Origin: Intestinibacillus massiliensis
GTDB lineage: Bacteria > Bacillota > Clostridia > Oscillospirales > Butyricicoccaceae
Assembly: GCF_900155735.1 (NCBI RefSeq)
Contig: NZ_LT707049.1
Coordinates: 1 to 34,357 of the forward strand
Length of the DNA stretch: 34,357 nt
Reading direction: 5' to 3'
The notes beneath the pieces were generated by a model. It made no database searches and was not told the origin of the DNA. It saw only the letters and a program-made list of their open reading frames with translations. Shown in pieces: positions 15,385 to 22,597 of the stretch. The translations under genes were made by a program, and so were the position numbers. Position 1 is the first letter of the stretch. Every line of letters starts with the position of its first letter.

Positions 15385-15851
15385 ACAGCCCCCGTTATCC
15401 TCCTGATCGGCCTCACGAACCAGGAGGAAGTACGCCATAGCCTGTCCAAGCTGGGCGCCTCTTTTATCCTGTGCTGTCAGAGCACGGCGGAAGCGAGGGC
15501 TATCTGCAGGAACAGGACGGCGAGGTGCTTTTTCTCCTGTATGCCGCCATAGGCGAGGCAGCCTATCTGGACTTTCTGGCGTGGCTTCTGGAAAACCGCC
15601 CCGCCTACGGGGCCATCGTCGGGGACAGCATCAGCGATCCGCTGTCTATCAACGCGCTCAATTCTGCCCTTTTGGTAGATGCCCTCCTGCGGCCGGTTTC
15701 CGCAGCGCGATGGCGGAAGATGCTGGCCCGCCGGGTCGAGCATAGTGGCGGAGAAGCGCGGTCCACCCTGCGCCAACTGAAAGGAAACGTGCCTTGCTGG
15801 TATACCGGGGACAAGGCGTCGGAACGGGAGCCAGCCATTTTTGATACATAA
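15385..15851 (+). pseudogene. Frameshifted gene of unknown function
   Basis: Plausible protein sequence begins right after the zinc-ribbon stop in the same frame (PVILLIGLTNQEEVRHSLSK, then LGASFILC) and then jumps to another frame near 15470 (YLQEQDGEVLFLLYAAIGEA, then AYLDFLAWLLE), running to 15851. There is no good start for the second part, only a GTG at 15471 without a ribosome binding site. I infer a gene split by a frameshift. If the GTG is used, an intact 126-residue product is possible. I do not recognise the family. Confidence 0.45.
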
Positions 15852-15914
15852 AACGCAGGCCGAACATGTCCCACAGTACGATTTGATTCCGGGCTATTAG
15901 AAAAGGAGCGCATA

Positions 15915-16529
15915 ATGCGGCAAAACGACGTGATTTTGGATAAAACGGCCACGGTTGCCCCGAGATCCATCCAGGAGGATGGGATACCACGGGACGGCGG
16001 CCTCTGGCCGGAGTATGCCCACACGCTGATTGTCTGCGTGGACGGCTTGGAGGACGGGCTGGCGCAGGGGCAGATATACAGCTATTGCGTCCCGGAAGAA
16101 CGTCCCTTCCACAGCCTAGATCAAATGTTATTTACGTTGGAGGATCTGATAAATAAATGCGGTCTCGCCCAGCCATGGAACGAACCGCGCAGTTTGACAG
16201 CGGGGAAGAAAAAGCAGAGACGGGTGGACGCCGACCGGGGGGAGCCAGAAGCCCCGGGAAAATTGAACCCATCCTGGACATTCCAAGACCTCCGGCCCGT
16301 ACGGGGGAAACTGGCCTCCTTCTACCTGAGGGTCTATTCCAGACAGCACGCCTCCATGCAGGGGGTGCTGGCGCCAGCGGAACAGAAAGGCGTCCCCATG
16401 GCCTTCCGCAGCGCCCTGGAACTGCTGCGGGCGCTGCAAGGCGCGTTGGAAGAACGATTTCGGCTCAGAAGGGATATGGACGATGGAAGCAATCGTGGTG
16501 GCCGAGATGAGCCAGTTATCCCCCCCTGA
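15915..16529 (+). CDS. Hypothetical protein, 204 aa
   Basis: The ATG is preceded by AAAAGGAGC at good spacing. The product starts with a short strand-rich part (TLIVCVDGLEDGLAQGQIYSY) that has the look of a PilZ-like or small beta domain. A helical C-terminal part follows (SFYLRVYSRQHASMQGVL...ELLRALQGALEERFRL). I cannot name a family. It lies downstream of the SLH cluster on the same strand and may belong to that cassette. Confidence 0.55.
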   Translation: MRQNDVILDKTATVAPRSIQEDGIPRDGGLWPEYAHTLIVCVDGLEDGLAQGQIYSYCVPEERPFHSLDQMLFTLEDLINKCGLAQPWNEPRSLTAGKKKQRRVDADRGEPEAPGKLNPSWTFQDLRPVRGKLASFYLRVYSRQHASMQGVLAPAEQKGVPMAFRSALELLRALQGALEERFRLRRDMDDGSNRGGRDEPVIPP

Positions 16530-16925
16530 CTCTAATTCCCGTCGTAAGATATGTATAATTGCAAAAACGCATAAAAAAAAATAGGTGGGCTATTTCTGCA
16601 AAAACTGAACATGCATGTACTTATACCGCAACCGCGCCGTGATGCCTTTGAACGTAGAGAAGCACCCCAAAAAAGCCCACGTTTGTCCCTGCCTGTCCGT
16701 CACCGCTTTGGCCAAACCTCCCTAGGTAGCAGGAAATAGCAAAGGTCCATATTCAGCTTCGCATGAAAAGCACACCATTTTTACTGAAGCACTCCCCCCT
16801 TACTTCTATGGAAGATACCAAACATGCCCTGTGGGCTCGCATGACCAAAATCCTGAACCCTAACGCCAGCTAATTACCGAGGCAATTATAAACCATACTA
16901 GCGTGATTCCTATCTATATATTATA
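16530..16925. other. Gap between SLH cassette and amidoligase operon
   Basis: No supported gene. A 36-codon frame at 16763-16873 has no ribosome binding site; its end (HALWARMTKILNPNA) could be the tail of a decayed gene. Sequence near 16910-16930 is AT-rich (TATATATTATAAAA) and probably contains the promoter of the amidoligase operon, but I cannot fix a -35 box. Confidence 0.4.
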
Positions 16926-16963
16926 AAAGTGAACCCGAAGAAGCCATTTCTCCGGGTTACTTT
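16926..16963 (+). promoter_or_regulatory. Leader hairpin of the amidoligase operon
   Basis: AAAGTGAACCCG pairs with CGGGTTACTTT with a single bulged base; no T run follows. It sits immediately upstream of the AGGAGG of the amidoligase gene. It may stabilise the mRNA or control translation. Confidence 0.5.
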
Positions 16964-16984
16964 CATATTTAGGAGGAACACGAA

Positions 16985-18085
16985 ATGAAATCCATATTTA
17001 TTTGTACGCATTGCGGCGAGAAACATCCCCGTTCAGAGTGCTTCCGGGTAGGGGAAGATGAACTGTGCCTAAGCTGTGCAGGCATGCTTACAATCCTCTG
17101 CGACGAGTGCCAAACCCGTATCTACCGGGAGGACAACCAAGGCGGCGCCAACAACGTGGTCTGCCCAGCCTGTTTTGAACGCTATTTCACCCGTTGCGAC
17201 AGCTGCGGCGCAATTATCCGCAACGAGTCTGCTTACCACCCCGATTGGGACGGCCAAACGCTTTGCGAGGAATGCTATAACGATCTGGAGGGCTCTGAGC
17301 CAATCCACGAATACAACTACACACCCGAGCTGGTTTTCCACGGCAAGGGATTGCGACATTTCGGCGTCGAGCTCGAAATAGACGGGGGTGGCCAATGCGG
17401 GGTAAACGCGGGCAAGCTGTTGGCAGCCGCCAACGCAGTTGCGGAAAACTTGTATATCAAATCGGGCTGCAGCCTAGACGATGGGTTGGAACTGGTTACG
17501 CATCCTATGACGCTAGACTACCACCTACAAGAGATGCCTTGGGCTGCGGTGCTCGAAACCGCCCGCTCGCTGGGTTATTTAAGCCACCGTGCCGACACCT
17601 GCGGCCTGCATGTCCATATTTCACGTTTGTCATTTGGCTGTACATACGACCAGCAGGAGGCCGCGATTGCCCGTTTTCTGTTCTTTGTTGAAAAGTTTTG
17701 GCCGGAGCTCTTGCGGTTTTCGCGCAGGACACAGGGGCAACTCGACCGCTGGGCGGCACGCTACGGTGCGAAACTCACGCCCAGGGAACAGATCGACCAC
17801 GCTAAAAGCTCCTATGCCGGGCGGTATACGGCGGTCAACCTGACAAATTCAGAGACAATTGAAATCCGCATTTTCAGGGGTACACTCAAATTAAACACAC
17901 TGATCGCCACCTTGCAGATGGTTAACCATCTTTGTGAGGTGGCGGTTTCTTTATACGACGAAGCCCTACAAGAGATGAGTTGGTATGATTTCTTGAACCT
18001 GGTTCAGGAACCGGAATTGATCGGGTACCTGAAAGAGCGCCGCCTGTATGTCAACGAACCCGTTTTAACAGAGGAGGATGATTAA
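16985..18085 (+). CDS. Amidoligase with N-terminal zinc knuckles
   Basis: Amidoligases have a glutamine-synthetase-like fold and are predicted to join carboxylates to amines using ATP. The core spans about residues 120-320: HFGVELEIDGG with the metal- or ATP-binding acidic residues, then CGLHVHISR, and finally TIEIRIFRGTLK, which are the family landmarks. The first 100 residues carry several CxxC pairs (CTHC, CLSC, CDEC, CPAC, CDSC, CEEC), a multi-zinc module that may bind the substrate. The start follows TAGGAGG. The stop abuts the ATG of the class II glutamine amidotransferase gene. That pairing suggests that ammonia or a glutamyl donor made by the partner is used to modify a peptide or metabolite. 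The substrate is unknown. Confidence 0.85.
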   Translation: MKSIFICTHCGEKHPRSECFRVGEDELCLSCAGMLTILCDECQTRIYREDNQGGANNVVCPACFERYFTRCDSCGAIIRNESAYHPDWDGQTLCEECYNDLEGSEPIHEYNYTPELVFHGKGLRHFGVELEIDGGGQCGVNAGKLLAAANAVAENLYIKSGCSLDDGLELVTHPMTLDYHLQEMPWAAVLETARSLGYLSHRADTCGLHVHISRLSFGCTYDQQEAAIARFLFFVEKFWPELLRFSRRTQGQLDRWAARYGAKLTPREQIDHAKSSYAGRYTAVNLTNSETIEIRIFRGTLKLNTLIATLQMVNHLCEVAVSLYDEALQEMSWYDFLNLVQEPELIGYLKERRLYVNEPVLTEEDD

Positions 18086-19018
18086 ATGTGCAGCTTATTC
18101 GGCCTGATCGACCACGGAAAAGTGCTGGCTACCAGGGAGAAGAACCGTATTTTGAACACGCTTGCCCGGGAATGTGAATGCCGTGGCACGGACGCCACCG
18201 GCATTGCCTATCACTTTAACGGGCAGATGCGGATTTACAAGCGTCCCTTACCAGCGCACAGGATGAAGCTGCATATCCCCAATGGTGTAAATGTGGTTAT
18301 GGGACACACCCGCATGACGACCCAGGGGAGCGAAAAACGCAACTATAACAACCATCCGTTTCCCGGCTGCTGCGGTGGGAATGCATTTGCATTGGCACAC
18401 AACGGTGTCCTGTGGAATGATCGTGAACTACAAGCGGACCTTCCCAAAACCAACATCCAGACGGACAGCTATGTGGCCGTACAGTTATTAGAAAAACAAG
18501 GAGCCCTTGACTTTTCCAGCCTGAAAGCCATGGCGGAAACAGTCGAGGGCTCTTTTGTGTTCACCGTGCTGGATGCACAAAACACGGTCTGGGTGGTCAA
18601 AGGCGATAACCCATTTGTGCTGTACCACTACAACGGCTTTACCCTGTACGCATCGACGGAAGCAATTTTGCGCCGAATCGCAAAGCGGCTACGCTTTGGC
18701 TTACCCAACGGGATTTCAGAGCCGGAGGAGGGTGAGATTTTGAAAATTGACCGTACAGGACGTATTACAACCGGCAGCTTCATCCCATATCACACGTGCC
18801 AGCATTGGTGGCGGTACCGGCCTTACTATGACCCGATTGGGGTGGAGAGGACGACAGGGACGTGCGATTTGACCGACGCCGCAAAGTCAATGGGCATCAG
18901 CTCAGACGAAGTGCAGGTACTGCTGGACTATGGCTGTTCGCCACAGGAGGTTGAGGAGCTGCTCTATGACCCCGCGTTACTGCATGGTCTGGCGGGCGAG
19001 CTGTTGTATGCCTACTGA
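18086..19018 (+). CDS. Class II glutamine amidotransferase (Ntn hydrolase)
   Basis: A 310-residue protein that starts MCSLFGL, so Cys2 becomes the N-terminal nucleophile after Met removal, as in GlmS and PurF glutaminase domains. RGTDATGIAY, MGHTRMTTQGS, NNHPF and LAHNGVLWND match the GAT-II glutamine-binding landmarks. There is no sugar isomerase or phosphoribosyl domain. The last 60 residues (about 250-310) look helical (DLTDAAKSMGISSDEVQVLL) and are unassigned. It starts at the next base after the amidoligase stop codon, with GAGGAGG inside the previous gene as ribosome binding site, so the two are surely translated together. The likely role is supplying ammonia or transferring a glutamine-derived group for the amidoligase. 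Confidence 0.85.
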   Translation: MCSLFGLIDHGKVLATREKNRILNTLARECECRGTDATGIAYHFNGQMRIYKRPLPAHRMKLHIPNGVNVVMGHTRMTTQGSEKRNYNNHPFPGCCGGNAFALAHNGVLWNDRELQADLPKTNIQTDSYVAVQLLEKQGALDFSSLKAMAETVEGSFVFTVLDAQNTVWVVKGDNPFVLYHYNGFTLYASTEAILRRIAKRLRFGLPNGISEPEEGEILKIDRTGRITTGSFIPYHTCQHWWRYRPYYDPIGVERTTGTCDLTDAAKSMGISSDEVQVLLDYGCSPQEVEELLYDPALLHGLAGELLYAY

Positions 19019-19047
19019 CGGGAAACTATCAGGAAGGAGGTGAGCAT

Positions 19048-19134
19048 ATGAATTGGGGGACGCTTATTATCGCCGCGGGTATGATTATCGGCGAATTGCT
19101 GGGCGATGATGACGACGATGGCTCATGTCAATAG
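19048..19134 (+). CDS. 28-residue peptide, candidate substrate of the amidoligase
   Basis: A perfect AGGAGGTGAGCAT site precedes the ATG. The peptide has a hydrophobic first part (TLIIAAGMIIGELL) and an acidic tail, GDDDDDGSCQ. It is third in the operon, 29 bases after the amidotransferase stop, and is followed at once by strong hairpins. An acidic C-terminal tail offers many carboxylates for an amidoligase, so it is an attractive modification substrate. The role is inferred. A membrane-active micropeptide unrelated to the enzymes is the alternative. Confidence 0.6.
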   Translation: MNWGTLIIAAGMIIGELLGDDDDDGSCQ

Positions 19135-19151
19135 GGTATACCCAACTGACA
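19126..19151. repeat. Palindromic hairpin overlapping the peptide stop codon
   Basis: TGTCA and TGACA arms enclose the perfect palindrome GGGTATACCC. The structure covers the last codons of the 28-residue peptide and may protect the transcript end. Confidence 0.5.
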
Positions 19152-19170
19152 TAGCGTGAAAGCATGGCAA

Positions 19171-19220
19171 TAGGGCCGGTTTTGTGGCTTTGACACATGT
19201 CAAAACCACAGCCGGCCCTA
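19171..19220. terminator. Long near-perfect hairpin ending the amidoligase operon
   Basis: TAGGGCCGG pairs with CCGGCCCTA; inside, TTGTGG pairs with CCACA and TTTGACA with TGTCAAA around a two-base loop. There is no T run, so it may act as a bidirectional barrier between this operon and the convergent Fic genes rather than a classic terminator. Confidence 0.6.
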
Positions 19221-19229
19221 CTGCAATAT

Positions 19230-19802
19230 TCATTCTAATATTTTGTCAAACACTTGCCGCAGGTCGTCCATGACACCTGCGGAAGCATGGATGGTGGCGA
19301 TCATCATACGGTCGCCGTCCACCTCGGCGAAGTTGATGCTGCGTCCGATCCACCGCGCTAACTGCCGGAAGTACAGCCGCTGCACGCGGCCGTTCCCTTC
19401 GCGGAAGGGGTGAAGATAATTGATGGAATCGTACAGATCGGCCAATTCGCTGATCAACTCTACACGAGGGAGTGCGGAGAGATACCGATTTGCTTTCAGC
19501 CGTGCGAACACTTTGTTTGCAGTCGTTTCAATTTCCATGGCCGGGCAAAACGCCGTGCGCAGCTTGCTCATATTGATTGTGCGCACCTGTCCCGCCCAAT
19601 CGTACAATTCCTCGAACAGCATACGATGCAGATTCTTGTAATAGGTAAAATCCGGCTCTGTGGTCAGTGGCTGCAATTCAATTTGCAGCGTCTTGACCGA
19701 AATGATCAGCTAGTTGCTTTTGATCGCGAATGCCCAGCTTGTTGATCAGCACGCTGGTGCCGGTTAGCAGTCGCTTTGCGATGGTGTCATTTCGTAGGCC
19801 AT
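19230..19802 (-). pseudogene. Fic toxin broken by two frameshifts
   Basis: The C-terminal 148 codons are intact and carry the full catalytic motif HPFREGNGR plus EELYDWAGQVRTIN, so the Fic core is present. The N-terminal part lies in two other frames: MAYEMTPSQSD right after the antitoxin, then TGTSVLINKLGIRDQKQL. Shifts occur near 19760-19770 and near 19705-19715. The toxin would not be made in full length. An internal start for the core is possible but has no clear ribosome binding site. Confidence 0.8.
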
Positions 19803-19814
19803 AGCACACCTCGT

Positions 19815-19988
19815 TTAGCTGTATTTTGCGTTGAGTATGCAAAGGGAATCCTGTAAGCTGGCCGTGCCGCTCAATACGGACAGGCAAAGCGCGCGGATTT
19901 CGTCGGTCAGTTCCAAGCCTTCCATTTGGCAAGACATCGCAATATTATCCAGCACTTCAGACACTGCCTGTTGTGGTTCTAGCGTCAT
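19815..19988 (-). CDS. VbhA-like Fic antitoxin (57 aa), intact
   Basis: A 57-residue protein with TAGGAG nine bases before the ATG. The helix NIAMSCQMEGLELTDE contains SCQMEG, an exact (S/T)xxxEG inhibition motif of class I Fic antitoxins. The C-terminal part (RALCLSVLSGTASLQDSLC) matches the shape of the family. It lies just upstream of the frameshifted Fic toxin, in the usual antitoxin-toxin order. Confidence 0.75.
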   Translation of the reverse strand: MTLEPQQAVSEVLDNIAMSCQMEGLELTDEIRALCLSVLSGTASLQDSLCILNAKYS

Positions 19989-20052
19989 TTTTCATCACTC
20001 CTAATAGGGACAGGATAACATAATTTAAAACCGAGAGAAAGGGGCTGCATCC

Positions 20053-20607
20053 ATGAAAATCGGCTATATCCGTGTCAGCACAGAGGAACAGAACACTGCG
20101 CGGCAAGAGGTGCTTTTGCGAGCCCTCGGCGTGGACGAGATATTTATTGACAAGGCCAGCGGCAAGAACGCTGACCGTAGACAACTGGGACAAATGATGG
20201 AGTACGTCCGCAAAGGCGATACGGTAATCGTCGAATCCATTAGCCGCTTTGCGCGAAACACGAAAGATTTACTGACGTTGGTCGAACAGTTGACTATCAA
20301 AGGAGTGGAATTTGTCTCCAGGAAAGAGGCTATTGACACGACCACCCCAACCGGCAAATTCATGCTGACCGTTTTTGCCGCCGTTGCCGAACTGGAACGG
20401 GAGCATATTTTACAGCGGCAACGCAAGGGGATCGACATTGCCAAGGGACAGGGCAAATACACCGGCCGTAAGCCACTGCCCTTACCAGACAACTTTGGCA
20501 CAGTCGTCTCGCGTTGGCGGCGCGGCGAGATTAGCGCCGCTGAGGCCATGCGGCGGACCGGCATGAAACCAAATACCTTTTACAGGCGGGTACGGTCTTA
20601 CAACTAA
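20053..20607 (+). CDS. Serine recombinase, resolvase/invertase type
   Basis: A 184-residue small serine recombinase. It has the catalytic Ser in GYIRVSTEEQN, the conserved VIVESISRFARN and LTVFAAVAELEREHILQRQ segments, and a C-terminal helix-turn-helix (SAAEAMRRTGMKPNTFYRRV). Such enzymes resolve transposon cointegrates or invert DNA. A GAGAAAGGGG site precedes the ATG. No transposase is next to it, and no res or inverted sites were identified. It is divergent from the Fic antitoxin gene, and may be a plasmid or transposon leftover. Confidence 0.9.
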   Translation: MKIGYIRVSTEEQNTARQEVLLRALGVDEIFIDKASGKNADRRQLGQMMEYVRKGDTVIVESISRFARNTKDLLTLVEQLTIKGVEFVSRKEAIDTTTPTGKFMLTVFAAVAELEREHILQRQRKGIDIAKGQGKYTGRKPLPLPDNFGTVVSRWRRGEISAAEAMRRTGMKPNTFYRRVRSYN

Positions 20608-20711
20608 GTATGCCTCGTTGCATGCCCTTCCCTGCTGCATTTTCCTGACGGTGCGGAAAACTTGCGTTTATGCTGCTGCAGAAAAATAGACTGCGATTTC
20701 CCTGCGAGATA

Positions 20712-20720
20712 TGATATAAT
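20712..20720 (+). promoter_or_regulatory. Extended -10 promoter of the HipA-like operon
   Basis: TGATATAAT is a perfect extended -10 element 28 bases before the predicted start codon. No good -35 box is present at 17 bases, which is common for extended -10 promoters. Confidence 0.5.
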
Positions 20721-20747
20721 AAATTAGAATATAAAGCTTACGGAAAG

Positions 20748-21575
20748 TTGGTGATCCTCCTGAGTCATTCGGTGAAATTGCCCGAACTGGAAATTTCGTC
20801 CGGCGTGCCTATGGTGCTGTCCAGCACCAGCAAGGGCGACGCCATGAAGTGGTACCTGCCGCAGGACAACACCTTCATCAAAGCCAACCGCATCGATCAC
20901 GGCCGGGAATATCAGGATTCCGTCGCAGAGGTGATCGCCGCGCGGCTGGCCCAGGAAATGGGCGTTCCTGCGGTTCCTTACCGGCTGTGTAGGATCAAGC
21001 TGGAAGATGGGCAATCCATTTTAGGCACCCTATCGCCTAACTTCTGCACGCCGGAAGAAAGCTATATCTCTTTTGAAACAATGGTTGAGAGCGCGGCGGA
21101 ACCGGTGTATTGGGGCACGTCCGCTAAGGAAAATTACCAGTTGGTGATCGATTGGTTCCGCCGGCTGACCAATCTGGACGCGCGCACCTATTTGGACACA
21201 ATGCTGCTGTTCGATTATTTGATCTGTAACGAGGATCGTCACCTGAACAACTTCGGTGTGCTGAAAGACGTAAAGAACGGAACCTATCGTTTCCCGCCGC
21301 TGTTCGATAACGGCTATGCGTTGGGTTTTATGCAGACAGAACGAAGGCCGGTGGAGCAGTACCTGTATTCCTGTAAAGCAAAGCCGTTTTCCACAAGCTT
21401 CACAAAACAGCTGCACTTAGTGAATTGTCTGCCCACGGGCATCACCCTGCCGGAACGGATTGCAGACAAGCTGTTTGCAGGTCTGCCGGTCGGCGACAGC
21501 ACGATTTCCTATTGCCGGGGGATTTTGGACGAACGGCTCGCGCGGCTAAAGGAGTATTTTTCATGGGCAATGTAA
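20748..21575 (+). CDS. HipA/CtkA-like serine-threonine kinase
   Basis: HipA-family kinases phosphorylate proteins such as glutamyl-tRNA synthetase. The 275-residue product has the catalytic loop CNEDRHLNNFGVL and the metal-binding motif LFDNGYALG, both HipA-C type. The ATP-binding part includes KWYLPQDNTFIKAN. It is shorter than E. coli HipA (about 440) and lacks the HipA N-terminal domain, like CtkA and the split HipT/HipS type kinases. The start is a GTG at 20748 after GGAAAG, which is not certain; residues before VKLPELEIS may not be translated. Its last 13 bases overlap the next gene. Confidence 0.8.
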   Translation: MVILLSHSVKLPELEISSGVPMVLSSTSKGDAMKWYLPQDNTFIKANRIDHGREYQDSVAEVIAARLAQEMGVPAVPYRLCRIKLEDGQSILGTLSPNFCTPEESYISFETMVESAAEPVYWGTSAKENYQLVIDWFRRLTNLDARTYLDTMLLFDYLICNEDRHLNNFGVLKDVKNGTYRFPPLFDNGYALGFMQTERRPVEQYLYSCKAKPFSTSFTKQLHLVNCLPTGITLPERIADKLFAGLPVGDSTISYCRGILDERLARLKEYFSWAM

Positions 21576-21952
21576 ATTTTGAAATCTATTGGGAAGATAT
21601 CCCGGCGGTGCGGATCAGCTATGATGAGGCGGGACATCCGGCCTTTGAAGTGCTGAACGACGCTTACCTGCCGGTGTTGCTGTACGGGATGGACGGCAAG
21701 GAAGATCCGGACGAAGACCGGCTGAACCGCTTTTTCGCGGACCGGTGCTTCCCGTCCTCCCGGCAAAACGCCGGGGAGTTATTGGCCGCGCTAGGTCTAT
21801 CACTCTATCAGCCCAAGCTGATTTGCAGGAAAACACACGGTATTGTGGCGCACGATCACTTCTGGATCCGCTATGCGGATGATCCAGAAGAACTCAGCTA
21901 CGCGGCGCTCCTGCGGGAAATGGCGCAGAGCGCAGCATACAGAAACGCATAA
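21563..21952 (+). CDS. Partner protein of the HipA-like kinase (129 aa)
   Basis: The ATG at 21563 follows AAAGGAG and overlaps the kinase gene by 13 bases, so the two are co-translated. The sequence has blocks LNRFFADRCFPSSR, LGLSLYQPKLI and KTHGIVAHDHFWIRY. I recall a similar companion next to HipA-like kinases in other Firmicutes, but I have no family name for it. It could be an antitoxin or a missing N-terminal kinase subunit. Confidence 0.65.
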   Translation: MGNVNFEIYWEDIPAVRISYDEAGHPAFEVLNDAYLPVLLYGMDGKEDPDEDRLNRFFADRCFPSSRQNAGELLAALGLSLYQPKLICRKTHGIVAHDHFWIRYADDPEELSYAALLREMAQSAAYRNA

Positions 21953-22075
21953 AAGCATGATATCTTATCACGCAACAGAAGCAAAGCCCCTATATATTGG
22001 TATCGTGCTTGCTGTATCCTGTTGTGCCTATCACCTGGCTTTATGCACAAGCATTTTTGATCTTCCACAATAAAA

Positions 22076-22114
22076 GGGCGCGTCACAGAATTATATTCTG
22101 CAACGCGCCCTTTT
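22076..22114. terminator. Bidirectional hairpin terminator at the island/chromosome border
   Basis: GGGCGCGT pairs with ACGCGCCC, with CAGAA / TTCTG inside, flanked by AAAA and TTTT. It lies between the HipA-like operon (plus) and the spore-protein gene (minus) and can serve both. Confidence 0.8.
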
Positions 22115-22379
22115 AACCTGTAATACCCGCTCGATAAGTAACGACCCGCATATGTCCGGCGGCCGTGCGGTCATTGCGGCAAAATTTCATGAGTCGTACC
22201 GGACACATCTTCTTGACCATCTGGCCGCCGATAGAGCCGGCCTGACGGGAAGTCAGATCGCCATTGTAGCCTTCCTTCAGGTTAACGCCAACCTCGGAAG
22301 CAGCCTCCATCTTGAAACGATCCATTGCAGCGCGAGCTTCCGGAACCATACCCTTGTTAGAACCATTCTGAGTAGACAT
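22113..22379 (-). CDS. Small acid-soluble spore protein, alpha/beta type
   Basis: Alpha/beta SASPs coat and protect DNA in dormant spores. Residues 8-55 carry the family signature: PEARAAMDRFKMEAASEVGV, then DLTSRQAGSIGGQMVKKM, including the GPR protease site region. The ATG at 22377-22379 has AAAGGAGAG upstream. The product is 88 residues, longer than the usual 60-75: after VKKM, instead of the common short helix, there is a basic 30-residue tail (CPVRLMKFCRNDRTAAGH...). That tail may reflect a frameshift at the 3-prime end. Confidence 0.9.
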   Translation of the reverse strand: MSTQNGSNKGMVPEARAAMDRFKMEAASEVGVNLKEGYNGDLTSRQAGSIGGQMVKKMCPVRLMKFCRNDRTAAGHMRVVTYRAGITG

Positions 22380-22429
22380 AGTGTTTCTCTCCTTTTCGAT
22401 TTCAAATTTCGTTTTTGGGGTTTTGCTGT

Positions 22430-22460
22430 TAGTATTGTGCGCCAAAAAACTTTGAATATG
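22430..22460 (-). promoter_or_regulatory. Possible forespore (sigma G) promoter of the spore protein gene
   Basis: On the minus strand, CATAT (22456-22460) and CAATACTA (22430-22437) are 18 bases apart. The -10 is close to the sigma G consensus CATAMTA, and SASP genes are normally sigma G dependent. The -35 match is weak. Confidence 0.35.
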
Positions 22461-22597
22461 AAATGCAATATCTGTCCAGGTTACCAAAAGCTGCGCGTTT
22501 GCATTTTTTCAAACAAAACATGAAACCAAAAAGGAAACGCGTCGGATGGAACCGTTATTTTAAAGAAGCTCCTCCGTATGCCGGCGCCCGGCCGGCC

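Noticed and set aside
16763-16873. 36-codon open frame upstream of the amidoligase
   Set aside because: No ribosome binding site and no recognisable motif; left as part of the gap description.
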